From: Gammaproteobacteria bacterium
GTDB taxonomy: Bacteria; Pseudomonadota; Gammaproteobacteria; Burkholderiales; Rhodocyclaceae
Length of the DNA: 64,000 nucleotides
NCBI GenBank assembly: GCA_018819515.1
Contig: JAHJPX010000004.1
Location: 1-64,000, forward strand
Reading direction: 5' to 3'
Position numbers and translations under genes: made by a program
Notes under the pieces: model-generated
Databases searched by the model: none
Seen by the model: only the letters and a program-made list of their open reading frames with translations
Told to the model about the DNA's origin: nothing
Part shown: piece after piece, positions 34,984 to 45,096 of the stretch
Position numbering within the stretch: the stretch's first letter is position 1
How the letters are laid out: every line of letters starts with the position of its first letter

Positions 34984-35822
34984 TGGCGAACGGCAGGACG
35001 ACGCTGGCCGGAATCCTCGAGCTTGGCTACCGCCTGGGCGCGATTCAGCACGTCCATCTTGCGATAAATCCGTTGCAGGTGGTTCTTGACCGTGAAGGCG
35101 CTGATGTTGAGAATCATGCCGATTTCCTCGTTGGTCTTGCCCATCCGTACCCAGTCGAGAATTTCCATTTCCCGCGCCGACAGCTCGAAGCTCTTGTCGG
35201 AACGCAGGGCACAGGCCACACTATTGTCTTCCAGAGAGACAATGCGACGGCAGGCGAAATCGATCTGCGGCAGCAACATCGCGAACAGGCTCCGCTCCCG
35301 CTCGCCAAGCAGCGGGCCGGGATGCATCAACACATACAGCGCGTCCGTGCCCGACCGCGCGTCCCGCAGACCATGCGCCAGCACGGTACCCGATCCGGCG
35401 AACATCGGCGCCGCCGGGCATTTACACTTGGCGGGCGCCAGGACGGCACTCAAATCGCCTGCCAGGGAAAACAACTGGAAGTCGTTGTCGTTCCAGCGTC
35501 GATACAGTTCCATGGCGACGGAACGAAACCCGCAATCGAGGCAGTTGTCGTTTCGCACTTTTGGTTGCGGCGACACCATGTCGATCGCGATGTCGCCCTG
35601 CTCGAAGTTGCCGACCATGGCGATGAACATCTCATGCGGCAGAAAGCGCTGAAACTCGCCTTGGAGCCAAAGAAACAACTGGAAACGGCGATCGACGGCC
35701 AGCGATTCCTGCACGACGCGCAGAAATCGTTCGCGATCAGTTGCGGAAAGGTCGTTGGCGAGTGCCACGCGCTTGCCCCCGGTGAGTTGCGAAGAAACAG
35801 CTTGGTACGACAATTGTGCCAT
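34980..35822 (-). CDS. LuxR-family regulator, EpsA-like (exosortase/EPS-linked)
   Basis: A 280-residue transcription factor. The N-terminal ~200 residues match the EpsA-type sensor region, which includes the cluster DNCLDCGFRSVAMELYRRWNDND and KCKCPAAP. The C-terminal ~65 residues are a LuxR/GerE helix-turn-helix: LSAREMEILDWVRMGKTNEEIG and VKNHLQRIYRKMDVLNRAQAVA. EpsA proteins are found in betaproteobacteria with exosortase and exopolysaccharide loci; no exosortase gene is in this window, but dTDP-rhamnose genes lie 1 kb away. The start at ATG 35822 (MAQLSYQAV) has GGGG 6-8 bases upstream; a TTG 11 codons earlier is less likely. Confidence 0.82.
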   Translation of the reverse strand: MAQLSYQAVSSQLTGGKRVALANDLSATDRERFLRVVQESLAVDRRFQLFLWLQGEFQRFLPHEMFIAMVGNFEQGDIAIDMVSPQPKVRNDNCLDCGFRSVAMELYRRWNDNDFQLFSLAGDLSAVLAPAKCKCPAAPMFAGSGTVLAHGLRDARSGTDALYVLMHPGPLLGERERSLFAMLLPQIDFACRRIVSLEDNSVACALRSDKSFELSAREMEILDWVRMGKTNEEIGMILNISAFTVKNHLQRIYRKMDVLNRAQAVAKLEDSGQRRPAVRH

Positions 35823-35977
35823 CAGAATCCCCAAACCACCGACAAGAGAAAACAATCAGGAAAAGATGTTAGAGTAAAGTTTGATTTTGACAAGCCCGAG
35901 AATACGGCCTGCGGGCATGTTTTTGCTGGTAGTGGCGGTGGCTTGGCCGCGGTTTCAGTTTCATACTCCGACTCAAT

Positions 35978-36505
35978 ATGGATACGGCTAACGAGAACCT
36001 TTTCCCAACCTTGGAGAACCTCGGTGCAGCGACTGGCTTCATCGACGAGATCTTCGAGATCATGGAGCACATTCCTCTGTTCGGCGAATTCGACCTGGCG
36101 GAGGTCGAGCAGCTTTCCGCCTACATGGAGTGCTTCGGCGCTCCGTGCGGCGCAACCCTGCTCGAGGAAGGCAAGGAAGGCGATTACCTGCTGCTGATCC
36201 TGACCGGCAGCGTCGACGTGTATAAGTCCATGCCTGGGCAAGGAAGCAAGCTCATGGCCACGGTCGGCCCGGGGGCGATCGTCGGCGAGATGTCGCTGGT
36301 GGACGGCCAAAAGCGGAACGCCAGTTGCGTTACCCGTGAGCCAACCGACTTTGCGGTGCTGCGGCGAGGCCCGCTCAACGTCATGCTCGGCCGCAACCCC
36401 GCTCTGGGTGCCCGCTTCCTGCTCGTATTGCTGACGGAACTGACCCGCCGCCTGCGCGAAGCCAATCAGCGACTACTGCCCTTCATCGCCCCCGCGACGG
36501 TCTAA
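35978..36505 (+). CDS. Cyclic-nucleotide-binding-domain protein
   Basis: A 175-residue protein consisting of an N-terminal helix and one cNMP-binding domain (about 35-150): HIPLFGEFDLAEVEQLSAYM, GTLLEEGKEGDYLLLILTGSVDVYK-like strand pattern, and the phosphate-binding-cassette region PGAIVGEMSLVDGQKRNASC (GEMSL...R/A). There is no DNA-binding domain, so it is not a CRP-type regulator. It may bind cAMP or c-di-GMP and act on a partner protein. It is divergent from the EpsA-like gene, with a shared 155-bp promoter region. No downstream partner gene is close: 482 bp separate it from rfbB. Confidence 0.82.
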   Translation: MDTANENLFPTLENLGAATGFIDEIFEIMEHIPLFGEFDLAEVEQLSAYMECFGAPCGATLLEEGKEGDYLLLILTGSVDVYKSMPGQGSKLMATVGPGAIVGEMSLVDGQKRNASCVTREPTDFAVLRRGPLNVMLGRNPALGARFLLVLLTELTRRLREANQRLLPFIAPATV

Positions 36506-36987
36506 GAGCGCCAACACCCCAGGCGGCATACTGGCAAGCGCCCGTTTCCGCCTGCCCCGTTGGGCCGCATGCTATGCCATTAGGCATATTACATTGTACT
36601 TAGCTCGATCGGCCTATTGCGAATGCGCGCTGGCCGACTAACATCCAGCGTGCCCGGTATGGGGCTCTCCAAGTAGTTGGGTTTGGCTTTCCCCGTCGCA
36701 CGACATCGTGGTGTTATCCGGCCAGTATTCGCCAGCGATCTTTGCCTGACCTCGCAATGCGGTAAGGCAATCGAAGCGCAACAGGTGCTGGCGATCCGGG
36801 AAACAGTCGTGCGGCGGGCGATTTTTTCCAGAAACTCCACAGGCCTGCCGGGCGACACCCGGCACCGGATGACTTCTTCGCGCTACTGACCGGCGTATCG
36901 CCAAGGCTGACTTTTCGCGGCGGACGCGCCCCGTAAGCAGGTTATCATTCGTTCTCCCACAATTTATTACTTGTCACGCGAGCTGCA
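36506..36987. other. Long non-coding stretch before rfbB
   Basis: 482 bp without a supportable gene. Visible contents: a perfect dyad TATGCC-ATTA-GGCATA at 36573-36588, lower GC than the neighbours around 36580-36600 (likely a promoter or regulatory zone), and copy 7 of the dispersed element at 36892-36914. The rfbB promoter is probably in the AT-rich 36945-36985 part. Short open frames here (up to 89 codons, minus strand) have no recognisable similarity and poor codon pattern. Confidence 0.6.
36892..36914 (-). repeat. Dispersed palindromic element, copy 7 (upstream of rfbB)
   Basis: Minus-strand core AAAGTCAGCC-TTGGCGAT-ACGCC with left flank CGCGA as in copies 3 and 4. Intergenic, 74 bp upstream of rfbB. 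Confidence 0.82.
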
Positions 36988-38049
36988 ATGATATTTGTTA
37001 CCGGCGGTGGCGGCTTCATTGGCGCCAACTTCGTGCTCGACTGGATCGCCGAAACCAGCGAGCCGGTCGTCAATCTCGACAAACTTACCTACGCGGGCAA
37101 TCTGGAGAACCTGGCGGCGCTCGATGGCGATGCCCGCCACATCTTTGTGCGAGGCGACATTTGCGATCGTTCGACGGTCGACAGGTTGCTGCAGACTCAC
37201 CGGCCACGGGCGATGGTCCATTTCGCCGCCGAATCGCATGTCGATCGCTCCATCCATGGCCCGGGCGAGTTCATGCGCACCAACGTGGAAGGAACGTTCA
37301 CGCTGCTGGAGGCGGCGCGCGCCTACTGGAGCGGACTGACGGGAGCGGAACGCGACGGCTTCCGCTTTCTGCACGTTTCGACGGACGAGGTGTATGGTTC
37401 GCTGGGGCCGAGCGATCCCCCGTTTGCGGAAACCAACCCTTACGAACCGAACAGTCCCTACTCCGCTTCGAAGGCGGCTTCGGACCATCTGGTGCGTGCC
37501 TGGCACCACACCTACGGACTGCCGGTACTGACGACCAACTGCTCGAACAATTACGGGCCATACCAGTTCCCGGAGAAGCTGATACCGCTGGTGATCGCCA
37601 ATGCGCTGGCGGGCAAGCCGCTGCCGATCTACGGTGACGGCATGAACGTGCGCGACTGGCTCTACGTCGCCGACCACTGTGCGGCCATTCGTGCTGTGCT
37701 GGCGCGTGGCCGCTGCGGCGAGACCTACAACATCGGCGGCTGGAACGAGATGCCGAACCTGACGATCGTCAGGACAATCTGTGCGCTGCTGGACGAGCTG
37801 CAGCCGGGTGCGAACGGCCCGTACGAGCAGTTGATTACCTATGTTACCGATCGTCCCGGACACGACCGTCGCTACGCCATCGACGCTCGCAAGATCGAGA
37901 GCGAACTTGGCTGGCGGCCGGCAGAGACGTTCGAGACCGGCATCCGCAAGACGGTGCGCTGGTACCTTGACCATCAGGACTGGGTGACGCACGTACAAAG
38001 CGGCGCCTACCGCGACTGGGTGAACAAGAACTACGGGGGACGCGAATGA
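36988..38049 (+). CDS. rfbB: dTDP-glucose 4,6-dehydratase
   Basis: A 353-residue cytoplasmic SDR enzyme, second step of dTDP-L-rhamnose synthesis, making dTDP-4-keto-6-deoxyglucose. The NAD-binding GGGGFIGANF sits at 6-15, the STDEVYG motif (about 131-137) holds the catalytic T-D-E triad, and YSASKAASDHLV holds the catalytic Tyr/Lys. NCSNNYGPYQFPEKLIPL is diagnostic. First gene of rfbBDAC-galE, whose members overlap head-to-tail. It starts at ATG 36988. The gene order B-D-A-C is common in proteobacteria. Confidence 0.96.
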   Translation: MIFVTGGGGFIGANFVLDWIAETSEPVVNLDKLTYAGNLENLAALDGDARHIFVRGDICDRSTVDRLLQTHRPRAMVHFAAESHVDRSIHGPGEFMRTNVEGTFTLLEAARAYWSGLTGAERDGFRFLHVSTDEVYGSLGPSDPPFAETNPYEPNSPYSASKAASDHLVRAWHHTYGLPVLTTNCSNNYGPYQFPEKLIPLVIANALAGKPLPIYGDGMNVRDWLYVADHCAAIRAVLARGRCGETYNIGGWNEMPNLTIVRTICALLDELQPGANGPYEQLITYVTDRPGHDRRYAIDARKIESELGWRPAETFETGIRKTVRWYLDHQDWVTHVQSGAYRDWVNKNYGGRE

Positions 38050-38941
38050 AGTTTTTATTGCTGGGCCGCAACGGCCAGGTTGGGTTCCAGTTGCGTCGGG
38101 CGCTGGCCCCCCTGGGCGAAGTCGCGGCCTTCGACTACCCGGCCTGCGATCTGGCGGTGCCGGATTCGATCCGCGGCGTCATCGACGCCGTCTCGCCGGA
38201 CGTGATCGTCAACGCCGCGGCATATACCGCGGTTGATACTGCCGAAACGAGCCCGCAACTGGCGCGCGCAATCAACTCCGTCGCGCCCGGCATCATCGGC
38301 GCGGAAGCCAAGAAGCGCGGGGCCCGCGTTATCCACTATTCCACCGACTACGTCTACGATGGCACCAAGACGACGCCCTACCTGGAAACCGACGAAACCC
38401 ACCCGCTCGGCGTTTACGGCCTGACGAAGCGCGATGGCGATGTGGCGCTGATGGAAAGTGGCGCGGAGCACTTCGTCTTCCGTACCAGCTGGGTATATGG
38501 CGTGCATGGCGCCAACTTCCTGAAGACTGTTCTGCGTCTGGGTGCGCAGCGCGACAAGCTGAACGTGGTGGCCGACCAGTTCGGCGCACCGACTTCCGCG
38601 GCCCTGCTCGCCGACGTGACGGCGCAAGTCGTCGGCCAACTACGCTGGCGCAACCCGAAGGAGATGCCATCTGGCGTTTACCACGTCACCGCCTCAGGCG
38701 AGACTTCATGGCATGGTTTCGCACAAGCGATCCTGCGTGGTGGCGTGGCGCGACGGCTGACTTTGAAGCTGCAGCCCGAGGCGGTACGCGCGATTCCGAC
38801 CAGCGAATACCCGCTGCCAGCGCAGCGCCCCGGCAATTCGCGTCTGGACACTTCGCTCTTTTGTCGGACCTTCGGCCTCACGCTGCAGCCGTGGCAGCAC
38901 GGACTCGATCATGTTCTCGACCAGTTGATCACGAATACGCC

Positions 38942-38945
<4 letters not shown>
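38046..38945 (+). CDS. rfbD: dTDP-4-dehydrorhamnose reductase
   Basis: A 299-residue SDR reductase, last step of dTDP-L-rhamnose synthesis. N-terminal LLLGRNGQVGFQL, then NAAAYTAVDTAE, YSTDYVYDG, YGLTKRDGD (Tyr/Lys) and TSWVYG. It overlaps rfbB by 4 bp (ATGA) and the next gene by 4 bp (ATGA). Near residue 233-240 copy 8 of the dispersed element lies antisense and is read GVARRLTL between the conserved YHVTASGETSWHGFA and IPTSEYP segments, a variable loop of the family. Length is normal. Confidence 0.95.
38742..38764 (-). repeat. Dispersed palindromic element, copy 8 (inside rfbD)
   Basis: Minus-strand core AAAGTCAGCC-GTCGCGCC-ACGCC. Read GVARRLTL on the rfbD coding strand, the same antisense frame as copy 2 in dacB. 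Confidence 0.75.
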
Positions 38946-39825
<880 letters not shown>

Positions 39826-39826
<1 letters not shown>

Positions 39827-40374
39827 TGCAGAAGATCGTCACCCCGCTCGACGGTGTACTGGTGCTGGAGCCGAAGGTGTTCGGCGACGCGCGCGGCTTC
39901 TTCTTCGAGAGCTTCAACGCCCACAACTTCGAGACAGCGACCGGCGTACACGCCACCTTCGTACAGGACAACCACTCGCGTTCCGCGAAGGGGGTATTGC
40001 GTGGGCTGCACTACCAGATCCGCCAGCCGCAGGGCAAACTTGTGCGCGTGATCGCCGGCGAGGTGTTCGACGTGGCGGTGGACATCCGCAAGTCCTCGCC
40101 GACCTTCGGCAAATGGTACGGCCATCGTTTGTCGGCCGAGAACAAGTGTCAGCTCTGGATTCCGGCCGGATTTGCGCACGGATTTCTGGTGCTGTCGGAC
40201 AGCGCCGACTTTCTCTACAAGACAACCGACTATTGGGCGCCGGAGTTTGAGCGCTGCATCGCCTGGAACGACCCCGACCTTGACATCGACTGGCCACTCG
40301 CCGACATGGCGCCACTAGTCTCGGTGAAGGATGCCCAAGGTGGGCCCTTTCTCGGCGCCGAAGTTTTCCCGTGA
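39826..40374 (+). CDS. rfbC: dTDP-4-dehydrorhamnose 3,5-epimerase
   Basis: A 182-residue cupin epimerase, third step of dTDP-rhamnose synthesis. Family motifs: EPKVFGDARGFFFESF, FVQDNHSRSAKGVLRGLHYQ (catalytic His in LRGLHYQ), GEVFDVAVDIRKSSPTFGKW, and IPAGFAHGFLVLSD. ATG 39826 is preferred to the TTG just before it; it overlaps the rfbA stop by one base. Its stop overlaps the galE GTG start (GTGA). Confidence 0.96.
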
Positions 40375-41372
40375 AAGTACTGATCACCGGCGGCGCCGGC
40401 TACATCGGCTCGCACACGGTAGTCGAACTGCTGGCTGCGGGTTTTGACGTTACCATCCTGGACAACCTGAGCAACAGCAAACATTCGGTCGTCGACCGCA
40501 TCGAAGCCATTGCGGGACGACGGCCCGACTTCGTTCATGGTGATGTCAGAGACCGCGAGAAGCTGCTGGACGCGCTGGCTGGGTGCGGCGCGGTGATCCA
40601 CTTCGCCGGGCTGAAGGCCGTCGGCGAGTCGGTGGAAAAGCCGATCGAGTACTACGACAACAATGTCGCCGGCAGCGTGACGCTGTTCGAAGCAATGCGC
40701 GACACGGACGTCAAGACGCTGGTGTTCTCGTCGTCAGCGACGGTCTACGGCGATCCCGCCAGCGTGCCGATCAGAGAGGAATTTCCTCTCTCCGCGACCA
40801 ACCCCTATGGTCGTTCGAAGTTGATGATCGAGGACATGCTGCGCGATATCGCGAATGCGGATGGCACTTGGAGAATTGCGCTGCTGCGCTACTTCAATCC
40901 CGTCGGCGCCCACTCCTCGGGCACGCTTGGTGAGGATCCGAACGGTATTCCCAACAACCTGATGCCTTACATATCGCAAGTTGCAGTCGGCAAACTGCCG
41001 CAGCTTTCCATATTCGGCAACGACTACCCGACACCCGACGGGACCGGTGTACGGGACTACATCCACGTCGTCGACCTCGCTCTTGGCCATCTGGCCGCGC
41101 TAGGCGCGCTTTCCAAGCAACCGGATCTGCTGACGGTCAATCTCGGCACCGGTCGAGGCTATACGGTACTGGAAATGGTGCATGCCTTCGAACGGGCCAG
41201 CGGCCGGTCCGTACCCTACCGCATCGCGGAGCGACGCCCGGGTGACATTGCCCAGTGTTACGCCGATCCGACCCGTGCCAGCTGCCTGCTGGGCTGGAAG
41301 GCTGAACGCGGCATCGAGGCGATGTGCGCCGACACATGGTGCTGGCAACAATGGGCCGCCAGCAATCTCTGA
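40371..41372 (+). CDS. galE: UDP-glucose 4-epimerase
   Basis: A 333-residue SDR epimerase interconverting UDP-glucose and UDP-galactose. NAD motif GGAGYIGSHT (7-16), VIHFAGLKAVGESV, SSSATVYG and NPYGRSKLMIEDML with Tyr/Lys, then RYFNPVGAH and YIHVVDLALGH. It starts at GTG 40371 in a GTGA overlap with rfbC. Together with rfbBDAC it supplies sugars for a lipopolysaccharide or exopolysaccharide, in keeping with the EpsA-like regulator. No glycosyltransferases follow in this window. Confidence 0.95.
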   Translation: MKVLITGGAGYIGSHTVVELLAAGFDVTILDNLSNSKHSVVDRIEAIAGRRPDFVHGDVRDREKLLDALAGCGAVIHFAGLKAVGESVEKPIEYYDNNVAGSVTLFEAMRDTDVKTLVFSSSATVYGDPASVPIREEFPLSATNPYGRSKLMIEDMLRDIANADGTWRIALLRYFNPVGAHSSGTLGEDPNGIPNNLMPYISQVAVGKLPQLSIFGNDYPTPDGTGVRDYIHVVDLALGHLAALGALSKQPDLLTVNLGTGRGYTVLEMVHAFERASGRSVPYRIAERRPGDIAQCYADPTRASCLLGWKAERGIEAMCADTWCWQQWAASNL

Positions 41373-41495
41373 CCACGGCTCCGGACGCCCTTCTGGCAAC
41401 GCTTTTCCGGCGATATAACTTTTGTCCAATTGCATTCTGTTGCCGGGGGGCGCAACATGCGCGGCTCTGTTTAACTTCGGCAGAAATCGCCCAAC

Positions 41496-43094
41496 GTGGT
41501 TGCCACTTTCCACCGGATTGCTTCATTGCGGACGCTTGTCGCCCGTAGATTATCCTGTCTGTCCAGCAGCGCGATCGCCACGTGGGCAACCGCCCTGGCA
41601 TTCATCGCCATTCTTCTGGCCGGCTGGATGCACACCAAGACGACGGTTGAAAGCCAATTGCATCGTCAGGTGCTGACCGTCGCCCGATTTGCCGCCGAGC
41701 GGACCGCGATTGCCTTCGACAGCGTCGGTGCGACACTGCAAACCATCGGCGACGGCTTGCAGGCGGACGATCTGGCTTCGTTCCATCGTCTTGCGCCGGA
41801 CCAACGCCTGGCGCTACAAACGATCCTGATTCGCGCTCGCGGCCGGAATCCCGGACTGGTATCCCTGGTCATCACCGACCCGACCGGGCGCGTTCTGGCG
41901 GGATCGCCATTCCACGCGGACGGCTCTGCCTCGGCAGGCCGCCGGACCGATATTTCCCCTTTGATGCAGGATGAACGCCATGATCCAACGGTTTCGGCGC
42001 CGTTTCGCGACCCCACTTCCGGAATGTGGCTAGTCCGGATAACCCTGCGCATCAGTAACCCGGGTGGCATGACGGCTGGCATGCTGATCGCTAACGTGGC
42101 GATCGACGAGGCTTTGGCGAATTTCTTCAGTCGTTATCCTCTTGCCGAAGGAGACATGATCGCCTTGCACGATGCGTCCGACCGCTCTCTGACAGTAGTT
42201 CCGAAGAACAGTAGTGCAGGCATTCGCCAAGCCGACGAGGTAGATCGTGTCGTTGCCGGCGCATTGGCAGCGGAACGAATCGAAGATGTTCGTTACCTGA
42301 CGTCGCCGAACAACGGCAGCGTTCATCTGGTTGCCTCGCGAAGGTTGGCGGGTTATCCGTTCTACGTCGTGTACGGAAAGAACGTCGACGCCTGGCTGGT
42401 GAAATGGCGGCAAGAGCAGTTTGTTCTTGCGTTGGCAGTCTTCGCCGCCCTGATCGTAACCGCGGCGATCACAACCGGCATCCAACGCCGGCTGACCCTT
42501 ACCGGACAGTTGGAGAAGATGCGCGGCGATCTCGAAAACAGCAACACCGCGCTACGCTCCACCCTGGCCACGGCAGAACTGCTCGCCGCACGTGACCAAT
42601 TGACCGGACTTTGCAACCGACGCAATTTCGATCAACGTCTGGAGGGAGCGATCGCCCGTTCCGCTCGTCATGGGGACCGCTTTTCGCTGCTAATGATAGA
42701 CATCGACCATTTCAAGAATATCAACGACCACTACGGTCACGCCACTGGTGACGACGTGCTACGGCGCTTTGGCGAGGTTCTGAGCGAGCGTCTGCGTCAA
42801 AACGATATCGCGGCGCGCTGGGGCGGCGAGGAGTTTGCTGTACTGGCCGATGGCGCAAATCTGGAAAACGCCCGCTTGCTCGCCGAGCAGATACGGGAAT
42901 CGGTCGCAATGACGCCTTTCCCTCCGGTACCGCGCGTAACCGTCAGCGTCGGGGTGGCCGAGTATCAGGAGGGCGAAAGCGGAGACGATCTTCTGCGGCA
43001 CGCCGACAAGGCACTCTATGGAGCAAAGAGGAACGGCAGGAACCGGGTTATCGCTGCGGATAGCAATCAGACGCTGAAGCTTCAGTCGGCTTAG
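41496..43094 (+). CDS. Membrane-bound diguanylate cyclase with periplasmic sensor domain
   Basis: A 532-residue protein making cyclic di-GMP. Two membrane helices (about 28-46, ATALAFIAILLAGWM; about 308-328, LALAVFAALIVTAAITTG) bracket a large periplasmic dCACHE-like sensor (SLVITDPTGRVLAGSPF, FRDPTSGMWLVRITLRI). A short linker is followed by a GGDEF domain with active-site GGEEF (about 445-449), DIDHFKNINDHYGHATGDDVL, and VTVSVGVAEYQEG. There is no recognisable RxxD inhibitory site at the usual distance. The start at GTG 41496 is uncertain, and no ATG precedes the first helix. The gene follows galE after 123 bp, so c-di-GMP control of polysaccharide is plausible but not shown. Confidence 0.88.
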   Translation: MVATFHRIASLRTLVARRLSCLSSSAIATWATALAFIAILLAGWMHTKTTVESQLHRQVLTVARFAAERTAIAFDSVGATLQTIGDGLQADDLASFHRLAPDQRLALQTILIRARGRNPGLVSLVITDPTGRVLAGSPFHADGSASAGRRTDISPLMQDERHDPTVSAPFRDPTSGMWLVRITLRISNPGGMTAGMLIANVAIDEALANFFSRYPLAEGDMIALHDASDRSLTVVPKNSSAGIRQADEVDRVVAGALAAERIEDVRYLTSPNNGSVHLVASRRLAGYPFYVVYGKNVDAWLVKWRQEQFVLALAVFAALIVTAAITTGIQRRLTLTGQLEKMRGDLENSNTALRSTLATAELLAARDQLTGLCNRRNFDQRLEGAIARSARHGDRFSLLMIDIDHFKNINDHYGHATGDDVLRRFGEVLSERLRQNDIAARWGGEEFAVLADGANLENARLLAEQIRESVAMTPFPPVPRVTVSVGVAEYQEGESGDDLLRHADKALYGAKRNGRNRVIAADSNQTLKLQSA

Positions 43095-43145
43095 CTCTAT
43101 TTAGGACCAATCGCCCTTCAATTCGATTCGAACTGAGCGTTTGAT

Positions 43146-43222
<77 letters not shown>

Positions 43223-43234
43223 ACTGTTCCATCC

Positions 43235-44203
43235 TCAGAATCGGCGAACGACGGAAAAGGCCGGCAATTCTATCAGAGCATTCTTGTAAATTGAAGCCGG
43301 AAGTTGCGCTATCGAGTCGACTGCAGTCTGCGCTTCCGCTCGTGCATAGTTGCGCGCGGCCTCTAGCGCACCGCTGGCCTTAACCGCCTTGAGCACTTCG
43401 GGAAACATGTCGCGCCCACCCTCCTCGATTGCCTTGCGAACACAAGCCTGCTGCTCCGGCGTGCCATGCTTGAGGACATGGATCAGTGGCAGCGTCGGCT
43501 TGCCCTCGGCCAGATCGTCCCCGATATGCTTGCCGGTTTCCGCCTCCTCGCCCGAATAGTCGAGCACGTCATCGACCAACTGGAAGGCGGTGCCCAAATG
43601 CATGCCGTAGCGTGCCAACCCGTCTTCGACTTCCAGCGCGGCGCCACCGAGAATGGCCCCCAAACGCGCCGCCGCCTGGAACAGCTTCGCGGTCTTGTAA
43701 CGGATGACCTGAAGATATTCGTCGATGTCGATATCGGCGTTGTGGCAGTTCATCAACTGCAACACCTCGCCTTCGGCGATTACATTGGTGGCGTCAGCCA
43801 AAACCTGTTGGACTCGCATGCTGCCCACCCCAACCATCATCTGGAAGGCCCGCGAATACAGGAAATCACCGACCAGCACGCTGGCCGCGTTGCCGAACAG
43901 CGCATTGGCCGTACCTCGGCCACGACGCAGTTCGGATTCATCAACCACGTCGTCGTGCAGCAAAGTGGCAGTATGTATGAACTCGACAACTGCTGCCAGT
44001 TCATGATGCTTGCTGCCTTCGTAGTCCATGGCCTTGGCCGACATCAGGACCAGAGCCGGCCGCATCCGCTTGCCGCCGCCACCGACGATGTACTCGGCAA
44101 CCTGGCGAACCAGAACGACCTCGGAGTGGAGCCGCTGCCGGATCACGGCATCGACCGCCTTCATGTCTTCGGCGATGAGGGAGTAGAGACTGGGCAGTTC
44201 CAC
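43235..44203 (-). CDS. ispB: Octaprenyl-diphosphate synthase (long-chain polyprenyl synthase)
   Basis: A 322-residue trans-prenyltransferase that makes the ubiquinone side chain. First Asp-rich motif LLHDDVVDESELRRGRGTAN (about 80-99), second FQLVDDVLDYSGEE (about 207-220), and GGGGKRMRPAL near residue 41 (isopentenyl diphosphate binding). E. coli IspB is 323 residues, and the start matches it by position. It starts at GTG 44203; upstream the minus strand reads C8A7 then GAA, so the normal Shine-Dalgarno place is taken by homopolymer tracts. A second start at ATG 44164 is possible. It is divergent from rplU. Substrate length class is inferred. Confidence 0.94.
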   Translation of the reverse strand: MELPSLYSLIAEDMKAVDAVIRQRLHSEVVLVRQVAEYIVGGGGKRMRPALVLMSAKAMDYEGSKHHELAAVVEFIHTATLLHDDVVDESELRRGRGTANALFGNAASVLVGDFLYSRAFQMMVGVGSMRVQQVLADATNVIAEGEVLQLMNCHNADIDIDEYLQVIRYKTAKLFQAAARLGAILGGAALEVEDGLARYGMHLGTAFQLVDDVLDYSGEEAETGKHIGDDLAEGKPTLPLIHVLKHGTPEQQACVRKAIEEGGRDMFPEVLKAVKASGALEAARNYARAEAQTAVDSIAQLPASIYKNALIELPAFSVVRRF

Positions 44204-44206
44204 TTC

Positions 44207-44221
44207 TTTTTTTGGGGGGGG
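44207..44221. repeat. Homopolymer tract T7G8 directly before the ispB start
   Basis: Seven T (44207-44213) then eight G (44214-44221) on the plus strand, i.e. C8A7 just 3 bases upstream of the ispB GTG. Tracts of this length are prone to slippage. Confidence 0.8.
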
Positions 44222-44309
44222 TCTGGATGGACGCCGGATTCCAGCGCACGAAAAGGCGCGATGTTAGGCGTCGCCAGCCCCGCCGTCAATGCGGTTCAAA
44301 AAATAGCCT

Positions 44310-44338
44310 TTGACCAGAAAAGCCTGGCTCAGTACAAT
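44310..44338 (+). promoter_or_regulatory. Sigma-70 promoter of rplU-rpmA
   Basis: TTGACC (44310-44315), a 17-base spacer and TACAAT (44333-44338), each one mismatch from consensus, 36 bp upstream of the rplU ATG. Confidence 0.75.
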
Positions 44339-44373
44339 GCGCGGTTCTTCAATGTTGTTAAACGGAGTCCATC

Positions 44374-44685
44374 ATGTACGCGGTCGTAAAAACTGGCGGC
44401 AAGCAATATCGCGTCGTCGCCGGCGAAAAGATCAAAGTAGAACAGATACCGGCGGATGTGGGCGCAGAGATCACCCTTGACCAAGTGCTTATGGTCGGCG
44501 AAGGCGAATCGGTCCAGATCGGCGCCCCGCTCGTGGCCGGCGCCAAGGTCACGGCGAAGGTGATTGCGCACGGTCGTCATGCCAAGGTGAATATCTTCAA
44601 GATGCGCCGTCGCAAGCACTACCAGAAGCATCAAGGGCATCGGCAGAACTATACCGAGCTCGAGATCGCGGGCATCTCGAGCTAA
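44374..44685 (+). CDS. rplU: Large-subunit ribosomal protein L21
   Basis: A 103-residue ribosomal protein (bL21) that binds 23S rRNA. Begins MYAVVKTGGKQYRVVAGEKI and ends FKMRRRKHYQKHQGHRQNYTELEI, the expected L21 signature; same length as E. coli. First gene of rplU-rpmA, with rpmA 15 bp downstream and a terminator after it. Confidence 0.99.
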   Translation: MYAVVKTGGKQYRVVAGEKIKVEQIPADVGAEITLDQVLMVGEGESVQIGAPLVAGAKVTAKVIAHGRHAKVNIFKMRRRKHYQKHQGHRQNYTELEIAGISS

Positions 44686-44700
44686 CAGGAGCAACCAGTC

Positions 44701-44964
44701 ATGGCACATAAAAAGGCAGGCGGCAGTTCCCGTAACGGTCGCGATTCCGAATCGAAACGCCTCGGCGTCAAGCGCTACGGTGGTCAGTTGGTGTCCGCCG
44801 GCAGCATCATTGTCCGTCAGCGCGGAACCCAGTTCCATCCTGGCGAGAACGTCGGCGTCGGCAAGGACCATACGCTATTCGCCAAGGTCGAAGGCAAGGT
44901 GGAGTTTCTCACCAGGGGGCCGGCAAAGCGCAGGACCGTCAAGATCGTACCGGTTGCCGCCTGA
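44701..44964 (+). CDS. rpmA: Large-subunit ribosomal protein L27
   Basis: An 87-residue ribosomal protein (bL27) whose N-terminal arm reaches the peptidyl-transferase centre. Begins MAHKKAGGSSRNGRDSESKR and has LGVKRYGGQLVSAGSIIVRQRG; full length. An AGGAG site lies 7 bases upstream. No N-terminal cleavable extension of the Firmicutes type. Confidence 0.99.
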   Translation: MAHKKAGGSSRNGRDSESKRLGVKRYGGQLVSAGSIIVRQRGTQFHPGENVGVGKDHTLFAKVEGKVEFLTRGPAKRRTVKIVPVAA

Positions 44965-44985
44965 CCGGGGCAACGCGACGACCGC

Positions 44986-45017
44986 AAAAGCCCTATCACC
45001 GTGATAGGGCTTTTTTG
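44986..45017 (+). terminator. Rho-independent terminator after rpmA
   Basis: Stem AAAAGCCCTATCA / TGATAGGGCTTTT with a CCG loop, followed by a T6 run. It separates rplU-rpmA from obgE. Confidence 0.92.
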
Positions 45018-45096
45018 TTTCGGCATAACGCCTGCTTCGGCAGACATTGGCCCTCACTGAAACTCCGCTTCGCTCCGCACTGTTTTCGGGACACCC

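Noticed and set aside
36573..36588. Perfect dyad TATGCC-ATTA-GGCATA as a regulator operator.
   Set aside because: A 6-bp palindrome of this kind can occur by chance; no second copy near other promoters in the window was seen.
36589..36904. Minus-strand open frames of 88-89 codons in the gap before rfbB.
   Set aside because: No similarity, no Shine-Dalgarno of note, and codon use unlike neighbouring genes. The region is better described as regulatory or degenerate.
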